Positions 31,201 to 38,353 are shown, counted from the first letter of the stretch. The stretch is DNA of 64,000 nt from Flammeovirgaceae bacterium (GCA_021298355.1 JAJTEH010000003.1:178327-242326), one strand, 5' to 3'. Program-made: numbers and translations. Notes: generated by a model not told the origin, from the sequence alone.

Positions 31201-33818
31201 TTCCTGCCTATAGTTATCAGTTATTTAAGGAAGGAATTTCAACGACTGAACCAATAGCAGGTAATGTATTTAATAATCTTGAAGCGAATGTATTGTATAC
31301 AGTTGTTGTAACTGATTTAAATGACTGTACGGCAGAATCCTTACCAATTATTTTAATACCTCCAAACCAATTATTTCCAGGTGTAGTGGGTATTGATGTA
31401 AGCAGATGCGAGTCTGGTAATAATAGCGATGTCGCACCGTTTCAAGTAACTCCGCCTATTGGTGGTATTGGTAACTATACTTTCGAATGGATAAGGTTAA
31501 GCGATAATGCTGTTGTAGGTACAACCGCAACAATAGACCCTGATGCATTTTTAAATATTACCCCTGGTGCAACAACACCACAAGTGGTTTCTTTTATAAG
31601 AAGAGTAACCTCTTCTGTAGGACCAGGGGCACCGGCTCCTTGCCAAATTGCGGACTCCCCGATACCCGTAACAGTAACTGTTAATCCATTACCTGTTGCT
31701 GATTTTAAATTAAGCGATCCTTTAAACGATGTAATTTGTCCCGGATCAACTGTTTTGCTCGATGCAAACTTTACAGTTGGTACTGAACCCTATCGTTTTG
31801 AATTTACTGAAGTGAGAAGTACAACACCAACCCCCACAACCACAAACTTTAATAGACTAGGTGGCGATAACAACCAGTTGTTCTTTTCATCTATAAACGA
31901 GAACAGAAGATGGACACTTACCAGGGTAGAAGATTTAAATAAATGTGTAATAACACCAAACCTTGTTGCCGAAACGGAAGTAATACAAATTTCGGCCAAC
32001 TTTACCGTTGTTACCCCAAGCCCTATTTGTAGCGGAGAAGCCTACGATTTTCAGTTTAATGCAAACCAAAATATACTCTATGAATGGGCTTGGCCTACAG
32101 GTCTTACCGAAGCGCAAGGACCATTTGCAACAAATGGTGTGCAAACACAAACAGAAACTTTTGTAAACACATCCTTTTCATCGGCAAGCAATTTACCCGT
32201 AACACTAACGGCTACTTACAACGATCCTGCTAACCCTACTGAAGTATGTTCGGTAACATCAACTAAAATTGTAAGAGTAAAGCCAAATCTTAATGCACAA
32301 ATTGTAGTAGATAAACCAGAGATATGTTCTGAATCATCCGTATTGGTTAATAACCTATCATTAGGTGTTGGCACACACACCTGGACAGTTACCGACCAGA
32401 ATGGAGATCGGCCAACTAGTCCAGAATTAGAAAATGGCTTGGGTGCATCAGTGCTTAACCCAGATCCGCTACCTACTGCAATTAGTAGCAGAAGCTATAA
32501 ATTTGAAACTGAAGAAGGTGATGCTAATCCGAAGGTATATACCATACAATACGATATCGTTAACACAAGCGAAGGAGTAACGTGTAGCGCAACCACCCAG
32601 GCTGTTGTAACCGTATATAGAAAAGCCATTGCTGATTTTGAATTTGCTTCCAATCCAATTTTATGGTCATTTGGAGTTAATGCGGATGCTATTATTATAA
32701 ACAACACATCTGGCAGCACGGCTGATGATATTCCAGATACTGCGTTTGAATACAATTGGAACTTCGATCGCGATGCAACACCTGAAACATCTACTACAAC
32801 GGATAAAACCTTTACAGTTAACTATGCACAGTTTGGGCAACGAGAAGTTTCACTAACTGTACTTAATCCAAACGCACCTATAAGTTTAGAGCGTTGTCAA
32901 ACTTCTATACGTAAGGTTTTAGTCATAAATGTGGCTCCTATTTTTGCTGATTTTAATTTAACACCTATTAATTCCTGTTTACCTACAACTCTCGAAGTAA
33001 ATTACGATGATATTCTTCAACCTGCGGGGACTTCATTTACCTGGGAGTTGTTTTTCATAGATAATATTACCGGATTACCTTCCAGAATTGCTGAATCTTC
33101 GGAATTTAAACCCGCATTTTCAGTCTCGAAGGCAGGAGCATATAGATTAGAGTTAGTTGTGCGTAATTCGATTACCAATGAAGAAACTAATCCTGTTGTA
33201 AAAACATCAACAGTATACCCTAACCCAGTGGCCAATTTCGATTTCCGTCAAACTGTTGTTTTCGTACCTGATACGGAGTTAAAAGTGATCAACCTCAGCA
33301 GGGATGGAAATATTTACGAGTGGGATTTCGGGGATGGTACACAATACTTCAGTTTCGAACCCGTGCACAAATACCGGGTAGAAGGTACTTACCCTATCAA
33401 CCTAAAAGTTGGTCGTGATTATGGAGTAAAAGACTTCGATGGAGATGGAACTAACGATGGCAACTTGATTTGCTACGATGAAATTACAAAAGAAATCTTA
33501 GCCAAAGACGGTGGTATAACACGTATACCCAACTCTTTCACACCAAGTACAAATGGGCCTAATGGTGGCAACAGCGGAACAGGTTCTTTAAATGATGTGT
33601 TCTTACCGATAACCGAAGGCGTAGAAGAATTCCAGATGCAAATTTTCGATCGCTGGGGTAATTTGGTTTTCGAAAGCCGCGATAAAAATCAGGGATGGGA
33701 TGGGTACGACCGAAACGGAAATGCCTTGCCATCGGGTGTGTATGTGTATAAGTTAGTGTTGCGCCTCTCTAATGGCGAGCGCACAACAAGGGTTGGTGAT
33801 GTTACACTTATTCGTTAA
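22275..33818 (+). CDS. Giant SprB-like surface protein with type IX secretion type B sorting domain
   Basis: A 3847-residue exported protein with a signal peptide at 1-25 (ending HIAYS). After a unique N-terminal region to about 510, roughly fifteen Ig/PKD-like modules follow to about 1950, each opening with a Cys-containing strand such as EICSGDS, TICSDD or LCENE. Twelve SprB-like repeats of about 90 residues (core CFGxxDGxI...GGTGxYxF) run from about 1960 to 3040. PKD-type domains occupy about 3110-3740, one with the classical YEWDFGDG near 3681. The last 100 residues are the gliding-motility-associated C-terminal domain (NSFTPS, IFDRWG, GWDG, PSGVYVYK), a type B signal for type IX secretion. 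The design matches SprB-type adhesins moved along the cell surface during gliding. The next gene, a PorP/SprF protein, is the expected partner. Adhesion as the role is inferred. Confidence 0.93.
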   Translation: MRVSLQKFKFILISMFLCTIHIAYSQPVWDSGFPALQSEARSIGLRVNLDRKSQVYYIVYRVTGAEPASGSLTAAQIRNPGTAPGSPTTSGNFAFGDASYCRITPPGCSAIDGDVTIERVVSISLAVNGSYRVFFTAQDGGGPLTAPVDRTIATIATDRCFKPGSNTVIPDKFIGLATINVCSPSQVILTVRYTGVDWTQASLPVRANINFGDDGNTGTLTPLTLLNSPLGTPELNKAFRVYEGNINKTYDYSLGDNPALNPTGSGCTFKIDADLGTCRLSGAATDLTTTHTVWDDPGTVRGQQNVNPDGPDATDEEFEVCEGNRTAVNLIDASEFNCTVVEEARQAVPLPASPNYESRWVQWVYGVAGTNVTTGAAANEKVTINGVDFNLSDFPIYGPVEYLASPAQDPWSLAYPIQMPTSATVGQRFVVQLRSWNTCRQYDNNTGDGNGLNPSGGTNSLGTTADNKWFTAAGLFNQPGGGTAFANAIEAPVTLNKDIVIIDSPPAPVVPDREICSGDSRTLSVSTPLGAGFVYRWFSNSTLTTQVGTGNTFTPSTAQAPAGQVTHFWVTVESTGPGNCVSTPTEVRLFRRPALTTPSPISGPVNLCPNSTYTFSLPSAPPTITLTDPTPDPDVTRATTHVWSVPGTWTINSGQGTQSITITTGATTGAGTVSVSNQYAVAPTCVATATTLGVNVRARPTVNITPDPANICQGSTIQLNGNPVLPASATGFTPTVSIHDWTGSTVILDATNIQQPTVQASTAAGTYNLSYQVTADFGGGVFCTSTVDNSVVNVSANPSLANAGPDQTLCFPAGPLLATLAGSSPGVGTGTWTRQSGPGTITFANVNAPGTTATASLNGIYVLRWTVINGACSSFDEVQIDYGTAPGTPNAGTDQDVCGVTTTLNGSTPTFETGTWTQVSGPGTTTFTPNANTRNATATATVAGTYVYRWRYTSGTCTATQDDMQVIYRTPPTVAGPANFTSCLNSPQTAAFDVNLSGTFGGGAGSARWVVVTGSGTFASSTTATGNFDATSPATDVYRPSAADFTAGSVVLRIESDDPTGACTSVNDPVTITFDRLPTANAGLDQSICTNSTVLTATSANFSGIGTWTFPGGVTVSNINSPTATVSNLPDATATTLRWTVTSALGVCTPVFDEVIITRNALPALTDAGLTATPLCEDAPAGGLVEATVTPAYLTSFNDNITGIAGSTNRNVEFFVNAGLTIPYTAPAAYQNNQTVHVRVRRTDVTPQCERIGTFTVRVNPKPITVNLDGTPIPDKGVIQFCEDNILTPGQATSVNLTVFNGEITTGGGFTFTWHTTQADADNDVNAIVANSTTVNNATPNYFVRVENNTTGCFNTAAVVANVRALPAANPIVGSASRCAGLTPPDQGFYFISPAADRDYQWTVPAVFTNVGGVTTNFNVFLEFPTVVNPSQNISVVERIRYSTGYTTIPLYDASGILRCTGAPNTFAITANASPAPIVIVGDFDLCENEVFTYEATPSNAPISSYDWEIDPPTAASIIVVPNTNRAQVSASTTNFQIKVKEVSASCTGPQATQVITVNPRPALAPASSTICSDDPTSGLTLAVTNPATFPGATFNITNVNVQPGLVPPTRATVSGGAPGVLFNDTFNNLTGGNLVVSYTVEPVSTSGCAGASAIVQLTVRPEPVLQSGLFDEICSTTEAVEIILGLSSGSSPADEYVVETINTNGLIALAGSPATGTFTSTSFLLDDRWENKTAASVDVIYNIKPRNSGTTCVGDPAVPVTVRVKPEPIVTPLPTDIICSGDSPTITLAATPAVGSNFAWSIGSITGLISGASSGNGTVNIPDILINNTGATGSVVYSVRATLNGCVSASQNVRVDINPAPTANDVTQTICSDAAGGNNAVISLTALQNSVNSGGGITFNWFEDLALSSPIATPGSYTIVNGDPVFVNVDNGQCTKVAQVSYTINPTPQVLTAKTLSYNTFDVSCTGAANGQLTATPSLGTGPYLFSIDAGASFFTSNVFNGLSAAGGPYVVRVRDFNGCIANSTPLTIVDPPALTVTAARSFDHNGADVSCQAASDGEITATAVGGTGTVVPLSYTYQILELASNTSGNGDGVYDGLRAGTYTILARDLNGCQATANVVTLIDPPAILPTAVLTSPVSCNGSNDGVITVTATGGTELGTYTFTLVQPPATTNNTGIIGGLGAGTYTIRVQDDNNCFVISNPVNVTQPSALTAFASVTSNYNGAKISCFGADDAQVTVTPNGGNGGYTFLLVQGTNGTGDVDGSYENLPPGNYSIQVSDVEGCTVTTALVNVAEPTQVIATAIISDNISCFGVSDGEITVFANGGTGAYTFERVALPTNISNTSGVFGGLADGTYNFNVRDLNLCLGTTSQVIVQPTQVVASATVDTPYNGTQISCNGASDGIIRVSGTGGTGSYSFKVKEPGPTGITFNSSSGVFNNLRAGIGYEYTVTDIEGCFDSDFIDIEEPDVVTGTASIVFPPAFNGQAIRCFGESNASVNIVGSGGVGSITGVFNFTYTITELPLNNSGFNSGTFTGLPAGTFNATVRDANGCPFAVAPFVITPPTQLQISGSVTSNYFGQQISCFGEDDGIITATASGGVTAYTYELLLAPGGTTVGAPQASTVFNGSIPANTYQIKLTDANGCERTSANIVVSQPTQITATASLVKGIDCFGDNNAIIRVTRSGGTSGNAVYTFTNPPTPAPTPPSASTGTTATFFDFTNVSFGTGFGFTVTDINGCPSPISNLIDVVEPPQLVVTAVKRSPYNGGRDISCFGAKDGIVDVTSVGGTGTVEFKFDQDFGNRSGETSGVFTGLDVYPAPGLTFTGKDDNECEATSNPVLLIQPDPISTTAAGSAINNANRGGFDISCFNGNDGTLEVAIPLSGEFGGTPAYTYTLLENPLNNSGQSNGVFTNLRAGNYRVRIIDVNNCSFITPTATIIQPTRLTVTAVKQSPYNGFDVSCDVATDGRLTVTATNGGVPAYSYQLFKEGISTTEPIAGNVFNNLEANVLYTVVVTDLNDCTAESLPIILIPPNQLFPGVVGIDVSRCESGNNSDVAPFQVTPPIGGIGNYTFEWIRLSDNAVVGTTATIDPDAFLNITPGATTPQVVSFIRRVTSSVGPGAPAPCQIADSPIPVTVTVNPLPVADFKLSDPLNDVICPGSTVLLDANFTVGTEPYRFEFTEVRSTTPTPTTTNFNRLGGDNNQLFFSSINENRRWTLTRVEDLNKCVITPNLVAETEVIQISANFTVVTPSPICSGEAYDFQFNANQNILYEWAWPTGLTEAQGPFATNGVQTQTETFVNTSFSSASNLPVTLTATYNDPANPTEVCSVTSTKIVRVKPNLNAQIVVDKPEICSESSVLVNNLSLGVGTHTWTVTDQNGDRPTSPELENGLGASVLNPDPLPTAISSRSYKFETEEGDANPKVYTIQYDIVNTSEGVTCSATTQAVVTVYRKAIADFEFASNPILWSFGVNADAIIINNTSGSTADDIPDTAFEYNWNFDRDATPETSTTTDKTFTVNYAQFGQREVSLTVLNPNAPISLERCQTSIRKVLVINVAPIFADFNLTPINSCLPTTLEVNYDDILQPAGTSFTWELFFIDNITGLPSRIAESSEFKPAFSVSKAGAYRLELVVRNSITNEETNPVVKTSTVYPNPVANFDFRQTVVFVPDTELKVINLSRDGNIYEWDFGDGTQYFSFEPVHKYRVEGTYPINLKVGRDYGVKDFDGDGTNDGNLICYDEITKEILAKDGGITRIPNSFTPSTNGPNGGNSGTGSLNDVFLPITEGVEEFQMQIFDRWGNLVFESRDKNQGWDGYDRNGNALPSGVYVYKLVLRLSNGERTTRVGDVTLIR
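28140..31390 (+). repeat. Twelve tandem SprB-like repeat units within the giant gene
   Basis: Units of about 260-300 bases each encode a D/IS-CFGxxDG opening and a G(T)Y...V.D.NGC end. Openings include FDVSCTGAANG (near 28158), QISCNGASDG (near 29454), QISCFGEDDG (near 30012) and FDVSCDVATDG (near 31137). The units are clearly homologous at protein level but diverged at DNA level, so they are old duplications and not a fresh expansion. Confidence 0.85.
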
Positions 33819-33827
33819 CTTTCAGCT

Positions 33828-34862
33828 ATGGTAAGATACACCTTCCTTATACTTACTTGTGTACTGCTAAGTGGTATTGCACGCGCGCAAGATCCGCAGT
33901 TCTCGCAATACTATTCTGCACCCTTATACCTTAACCCTGGATTTACAGGTATTACACCACAACAACGCATTGTTGTAAACCATCGCATACAATGGCCTAA
34001 TTTGCCTCAGGCTTTCGCCACGTACGCAGCCTCTTACGATATTTTTGTAGAAGAATTAAGAAGTGGTTTTGGTGTTATTGCCACACGCGACAAAATGGGT
34101 TCTGCCGGATGGACAACGACAACCGTAAATGGTTTGTATTCATTCAAAGTTAAACTCTCTGAAAATCTGGTTTTCTCTCCGGGTATTTCGTTTGGTTACG
34201 GCATTAATGGTTTAGACAGAACGTTGTTACGATTAGAAGATGGACTTCGTTACCGCGATGGACAATCTGTCGATCCTGAATTAAATAAACTAGGCAATCA
34301 ATCTTATTTCGATTTTGGTTCTGGCTTTATTTTTTATAATAGAAACTTATGGTTAGGGGCGGCCTTTCATCATATGAACCAACCCAACCTTTCTGTGTTA
34401 GGCGATATAAGTCGGTTGCCTATGAAAACCTCCATACACGGAGGAGCGCGTATTCCTTTATACAGAGGCCCCAGAACAATTTCAAAGATTTCTTATTTAA
34501 CTCCGTCTTTCATTTATCGCCAGCAGGGTCCGGCATTTAAACAATTAGATGTAGGAATTAACTACCATATCGATCCGGTATCGGTGGGTTTTTGGTACAG
34601 AGGAAAACCCTTTGAGAAAACGGTTATCAATACCATCGCACAAGATGCCATGATTATGCAACTTGGTTTATATTTCAAAAATTTAACCGTTGGATATAGT
34701 TATGATTTTACTGTTTCAGAATTGCAAACATCTGCAGGTGGTGCGCACGAAATAAGCATGATATTCGAGTTTTCTGCTAAACCTGTAAACCGAAGCGTAA
34801 AAAGAAAATACAGATTAATTCCTTGCCCAAGCTTTAATAGCAAGGAAGGATTTTGGAATTGA
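33828..34862 (+). CDS. PorP/SprF family type IX secretion system membrane protein
   Basis: A 344-residue outer-membrane protein of the PorP/SprF family, which serves as the partner or anchor for type B-sorted cargo such as SprB. The signal peptide covers about residues 1-20 (ending IARAQ). The diagnostic start of the mature protein, DPQFSQYYSAPLYLNPGFTG, is intact, followed by repeated beta-strands (GFGVIATRDKMG, GISFGYGINGL, LTVGYSYDFTVSEL). It begins 9 bases after the giant gene stop, so the pair is one operon, as for sprB-sprF. It ends at a strong terminator. Confidence 0.93.
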   Translation: MVRYTFLILTCVLLSGIARAQDPQFSQYYSAPLYLNPGFTGITPQQRIVVNHRIQWPNLPQAFATYAASYDIFVEELRSGFGVIATRDKMGSAGWTTTTVNGLYSFKVKLSENLVFSPGISFGYGINGLDRTLLRLEDGLRYRDGQSVDPELNKLGNQSYFDFGSGFIFYNRNLWLGAAFHHMNQPNLSVLGDISRLPMKTSIHGGARIPLYRGPRTISKISYLTPSFIYRQQGPAFKQLDVGINYHIDPVSVGFWYRGKPFEKTVINTIAQDAMIMQLGLYFKNLTVGYSYDFTVSELQTSAGGAHEISMIFEFSAKPVNRSVKRKYRLIPCPSFNSKEGFWN

Positions 34863-34887
34863 GTAATAGATTCTGATAGAAAAGATG

Positions 34888-34913
34888 AAAAGCCGCCTAA
34901 TGCGGCTTTTTTT
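34888..34913 (+). terminator. Terminator of the adhesin-PorP operon
   Basis: AAAAGCCGC (34888-34896) pairs with GCGGCTTTT (34902-34910) around a 5-base loop, with a T-run to 34913. It lies 25 bases after the PorP/SprF stop. Confidence 0.9.
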
Positions 34914-34951
34914 ATCAGCCTTTGTTACCTTTACACGCTTATTAGGCCTGC

Positions 34952-36364
34952 ATGAATCTGAAAGAAAAACTTACACATCCCATTTTTGAAATAGTAGCGA
35001 AAGCGGCCGCACAAACCGGTTTCGAAACATATGTAGTGGGTGGTTATGTTAGAGATTTGCTCTTGAACAGGCCAAGTAAAGATATAGATTTTGTTTGTGT
35101 AGGAAGTGGAATTGAATTGGCAAACCAAGTTGCTATTTTAGTAGGAAACAACATCCCAGTAAACTCGTTCAAAAATTTTGGTACTGCACAAATTCCTTTC
35201 GAAGATTTTGATTTAGAATTTGTAGGAGCGAGAAAAGAATCGTACCGATCAGATTCAAGGAAACCAATTGTAGAAGATGGAACATTGGAGGATGATCAGA
35301 AGAGAAGAGACTTTACCATCAATGCATTAGCCATCAGTTTAAACAAAAATAATTTTGGCGATCTGATTGATCCCTTTAATGGCTTGCAAGATTTACAAAG
35401 TAAAATTTTAAAAACACCTCTCGATCCTGCCATTACTTTTTCTGATGATCCTTTGCGCATGATGCGCGCTGTTCGTTTTGCCTCGCAATTAAACTTTGAT
35501 ATTGAAGCAGATACTTTTCAATCTATTATACAACAAGCAGAAAGATTGTCGATAGTATCGCAAGAAAGAATCACAGATGAACTGAATAAAATTGTTTTAT
35601 CTAAAACACCTTCGTACGGATTTAAATTACTGTTTCAAAGCAAATTGTTACACCAGTTTTTTCCTGAGCTGGTAGCTTTACAAGGTGTTGAGTATGTTGG
35701 TGGCAATGCGCACAAAGATAACTTTTATCACACCCTGCAAGTTTTAGATAACGTTTCTAAATACAGCAACGATTTATGGTTGCGCTGGGCAGCCATTATG
35801 CATGACATTGCAAAACCTGCCACGAAACGGTACGATCCTAAAGTTGGCTTTACCTTTCACGGACACGAAGACAGAGGTGCGCGCATGACGCCCAAAATTT
35901 TTAAACGATTAAAATTACCGTTGAATGATCGCATGTTGTTCGTGCAAAAATTAGTTCGTTTGCATTTACGACCGATATCCTTAGTGAAAGAAGTAACAGA
36001 CTCTGCTATTCGAAGATTATTGTTTGAAGCAGGAGATGACATCGATGCGCTGATGGCTTTGTGCAGAGCGGATATCACTTCTAAAAATCATGAAAAGGTA
36101 ACGCGCTTTCTTACCAATTTCGATAAAGTAGAAAAGAAAATGAAAGAGGTGGAGGCGAAAGATCACATCCGTAATTTCCAACCGCCCATAAGTGGAGAAG
36201 AAATTATGAATTGGTATAACATACCTCCGGGAAGATTAGTAGGCGATTTAAAAGAAGCCATAAAAGAAGCGATTTTAGAAGGTATTATTCCCAATGAGAA
36301 AGAAGCTGCTGTAGCTTTGTTAGCAAAACTAACAGCAGAAAAAGGAATTTTTATACAAAAATAA
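34952..36364 (+). CDS. cca: CCA-adding tRNA nucleotidyltransferase with HD domain
   Basis: The enzyme adds or repairs the 3' CCA of tRNA; some relatives are poly(A) polymerases. The N-terminal nucleotidyltransferase head has VVGGYVRDLLL and the catalytic carboxylates DIDFV, then the neck motif RRDFTINALA and the RNA-binding FSDDPLRMMRAVRFA. An HD phosphohydrolase domain follows in the second half (IMHDIAKPA with FHGHEDRGA). The 470-residue length fits the CCA-enzyme-HD class found in Bacteroidota. It is monocistronic. A near-consensus -7 element (TACCTTTA) lies about 20 bases upstream. Confidence 0.92.
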   Translation: MNLKEKLTHPIFEIVAKAAAQTGFETYVVGGYVRDLLLNRPSKDIDFVCVGSGIELANQVAILVGNNIPVNSFKNFGTAQIPFEDFDLEFVGARKESYRSDSRKPIVEDGTLEDDQKRRDFTINALAISLNKNNFGDLIDPFNGLQDLQSKILKTPLDPAITFSDDPLRMMRAVRFASQLNFDIEADTFQSIIQQAERLSIVSQERITDELNKIVLSKTPSYGFKLLFQSKLLHQFFPELVALQGVEYVGGNAHKDNFYHTLQVLDNVSKYSNDLWLRWAAIMHDIAKPATKRYDPKVGFTFHGHEDRGARMTPKIFKRLKLPLNDRMLFVQKLVRLHLRPISLVKEVTDSAIRRLLFEAGDDIDALMALCRADITSKNHEKVTRFLTNFDKVEKKMKEVEAKDHIRNFQPPISGEEIMNWYNIPPGRLVGDLKEAIKEAILEGIIPNEKEAAVALLAKLTAEKGIFIQK

Positions 36365-36376
36365 CAAAAGCCTTTT

Positions 36377-36403
36377 GCAACCTTTTTCTTTTTGCCCTGT
36401 CTT
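36377..36403 (+). promoter_or_regulatory. Candidate ECF-type promoter
   Basis: GCAACC (36377-36382) and TGTCTT (36398-36403) are separated by 15 bases, resembling the -35 AAC / -10 GTC layout of ECF sigma promoters. They lie about 18 bases upstream of the sigma gene, which suggests autoregulation. The match is by eye only. Confidence 0.4.
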
Positions 36404-36420
36404 TCCGGTAAATTAGAGGT

Positions 36421-36975
36421 GTGAACAATCGCTTTTTAGATAATCAACAAGGTATTATTGATAGATGTAAGCAAGGCGATGAAAAAGCGTTTGAACAACT
36501 CTATTCCTTATATGCCAAAGCAATGTATAACGTGGCGTATCGAGTAACCGGTAGAGAAGAAGAAGCTGAAGATGTGTTACAAGACGCCTTTATTTCTGCA
36601 TTTAAAAATATTCATGCCTATCGGGGCGATTCACCTTTTGGTGCGTGGTTAAAACGAATTGTTATCAATAAAGGAATAAATGTTTTGCGCAATAGAAAAC
36701 AAGACATTGTACCTGTAGATGAAAAAACAGAATTGATACCAGAAGAAGAACCCTTTATCTACAAAGAAGAATTGAATGTAGAAAAAGTAAGAAAAGCATT
36801 AATGCAATTACCGGATGGCTACCGAAATGTTTTATCGCTTTATTTATTAGAAGGATATGACCATCAGGAAATAGCAGAAATTTTACACATAAATGAATCA
36901 ACATCGAAATCGCAATTGAACCGCGCAAAAGCAAAACTAAAAGATATCTTAACCGAACAATTTTATGCAAGATGA
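36421..36975 (+). CDS. ECF-type RNA polymerase sigma factor
   Basis: A 184-residue sigma-70 family factor with region 2 (EQLYSLYAKAMYNVAYRVTG, EDVLQDAFISAF) and region 4 (LPDGYRNVLSLYLLEGYDHQEIAEIL...STSKSQLNRAKAKL). Regions 1 and 3 are absent, as in ECF factors. The start is GTG, preceded by AGAGG, one of the few purine-rich ribosome sites in the window; no in-frame ATG stands near. The next gene overlaps by 11 bases and encodes a one-helix membrane protein with the layout of an anti-sigma factor. The inducing signal is unknown. Confidence 0.92.
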   Translation: MNNRFLDNQQGIIDRCKQGDEKAFEQLYSLYAKAMYNVAYRVTGREEEAEDVLQDAFISAFKNIHAYRGDSPFGAWLKRIVINKGINVLRNRKQDIVPVDEKTELIPEEEPFIYKEELNVEKVRKALMQLPDGYRNVLSLYLLEGYDHQEIAEILHINESTSKSQLNRAKAKLKDILTEQFYAR

Positions 36976-37480
36976 TTTAAAGAAATTGATCGAAAGCAAC
37001 AGAGATGCTTTTGATGTTAAAATACCGAGAGATAAAGTTTGGCAAAACATTAGAGCATCGCTTTCAACAAAATCGATATGGGGAAACAACAGCCTGCGCT
37101 ATTGGCAAGTAGCTGCTGTTCTCTTGCTTACCGTTAATCTTGGCTTTTTGTATAGATATTTTTCTGAAAGATCTATCCCATCTAACGTTGCCGACTTTAA
37201 AAACACAGAAGCATTTTATCAAAGCATGATTGCTGATAAAATGGATATCATTCAGGCTAATCAGGCCGACTTAATTAGCTTCGCATCAGACTTTCAGCAA
37301 CTGGAAGCGATGTATGCTGTTTTGCAAGAGGAATTTCAAAACAGACCCAGTGAAAAAGTTAAAGACGCAATGATTCTTAATCTTTTAGTTAGAATTAACT
37401 TATTAAATAAGCAGTTGCAAGAAGTAGAAGAAAAAGAAAACGAAAAAACTAAAGTGAAAGATGACGAAAGACACTCTTAA
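36965..37480 (+). CDS. Putative anti-sigma factor, single-pass membrane protein
   Basis: I know this 171-residue protein only from its context. An N-terminal cytoplasmic segment of about 45 residues (with KIPRDKVWQNIRASL) is followed by one membrane helix (about 47-64, VAAVLLLTVNLGFLY) and a periplasmic part that is largely coiled-coil-like and ends in a Lys/Glu-rich tail. That layout and the 11-base overlap with the ECF sigma gene indicate an anti-sigma factor. There is no zinc-binding HxxxCxxC motif, so it is not a ZAS-type anti-sigma. Its stop codon overlaps the convergent permease gene by 4 bases. Confidence 0.7.
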   Translation: MQDDLKKLIESNRDAFDVKIPRDKVWQNIRASLSTKSIWGNNSLRYWQVAAVLLLTVNLGFLYRYFSERSIPSNVADFKNTEAFYQSMIADKMDIIQANQADLISFASDFQQLEAMYAVLQEEFQNRPSEKVKDAMILNLLVRINLLNKQLQEVEEKENEKTKVKDDERHS

Positions 37481-38352
37481 TGCATGATTATTTTTTTATG
37501 TTTTTTTACTAAACCATGAGCAGGAGAGAAAACAAGTGCAATGCTAAAAAAGATTCCACATACAATGGCAATCGCGGCCGCAATTGAACCATCTAACCAA
37601 TAAGCGAGGTAATATCCCAATACAGAAGCGAATATACCCAATGCAATGCTTAGCTTCATCATCACCCTAAAATCATCAGTTAATAAGTAAGCGGTAGCTG
37701 CCGGCACAATCAACAAAGCAACCACTAAGATTGCACCAACGGCTTCGAAAGAGGCAACTGTAGTAGCCGATACCATACTCATAAGAACATAATGCCATAG
37801 AGTAGTTGCAATGCCAATGCTACTTGCATAAGCCGGATCGAAAGAGGTAATAAGCAATTGTTTACCAAATAATCGAACAACAAGTAAGATAGAAAGTAGA
37901 ATAACGAACATCACCACACTTGCTTTTGGTATTTCATTTGTAAAAGAAAAAATCTGTATAGTGTCTAAAGGCACGTAAGCCAATTCTCCGTATAAAACAC
38001 AATCTTGGTCAAGGTCAACTTGTTCTGCAAACACGCTGATAAGTACAACACCAATCGCAAACAACCAGGTAAACGTTACACCAATGGCTGCATCGGCTTG
38101 TAGTTTGGCTTGCTTGTTAAAAAACTCAATTAAAAAAGTAGTAAAGATTCCTACAGCACCTGCGCCAATCAACATGGTAACAGAATCTCTGGAACCGGTA
38201 AACAAAAACGCAAGCACAATACCCGGTAAAACAGCATGAGAAATAGCATCTCCAATCATGGCCATTCTTCGTAAAATCAAATAGCAGCCCAATATCGCAC
38301 AACAAGTTGAAACGAGAGAAGCAGTTAGGATAATCCAAATATCGGTGGCCAT
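37477..38352 (-). CDS. Metal ABC transporter permease (Mn/Zn/Fe type)
   Basis: A 291-residue permease of the ZnuB/MntB family with about eight membrane helices. The conserved signature GDAISHAVLPGIVLAF and the EAVGAILVVALLIVPAATAYLL segment are present. It is the last gene of the five-gene metal operon, starting two bases after the fused permease gene. Two permease genes imply a heterodimeric channel, known for some Mn/Fe systems of this family. Metal specificity cannot be read from the sequence. Confidence 0.93.
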   Translation of the reverse strand: MATDIWIILTASLVSTCCAILGCYLILRRMAMIGDAISHAVLPGIVLAFLFTGSRDSVTMLIGAGAVGIFTTFLIEFFNKQAKLQADAAIGVTFTWLFAIGVVLISVFAEQVDLDQDCVLYGELAYVPLDTIQIFSFTNEIPKASVVMFVILLSILLVVRLFGKQLLITSFDPAYASSIGIATTLWHYVLMSMVSATTVASFEAVGAILVVALLIVPAATAYLLTDDFRVMMKLSIALGIFASVLGYYLAYWLDGSIAAAIAIVCGIFFSIALVFSPAHGLVKKHKKIIMH

Positions 38353-38353
38353 A

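Noticed and set aside
28140..31390. CRISPR-like or satellite DNA repeats
   Set aside because: The periodicity is in protein units of about 90 residues with diverged DNA; there are no short identical repeats with spacers.
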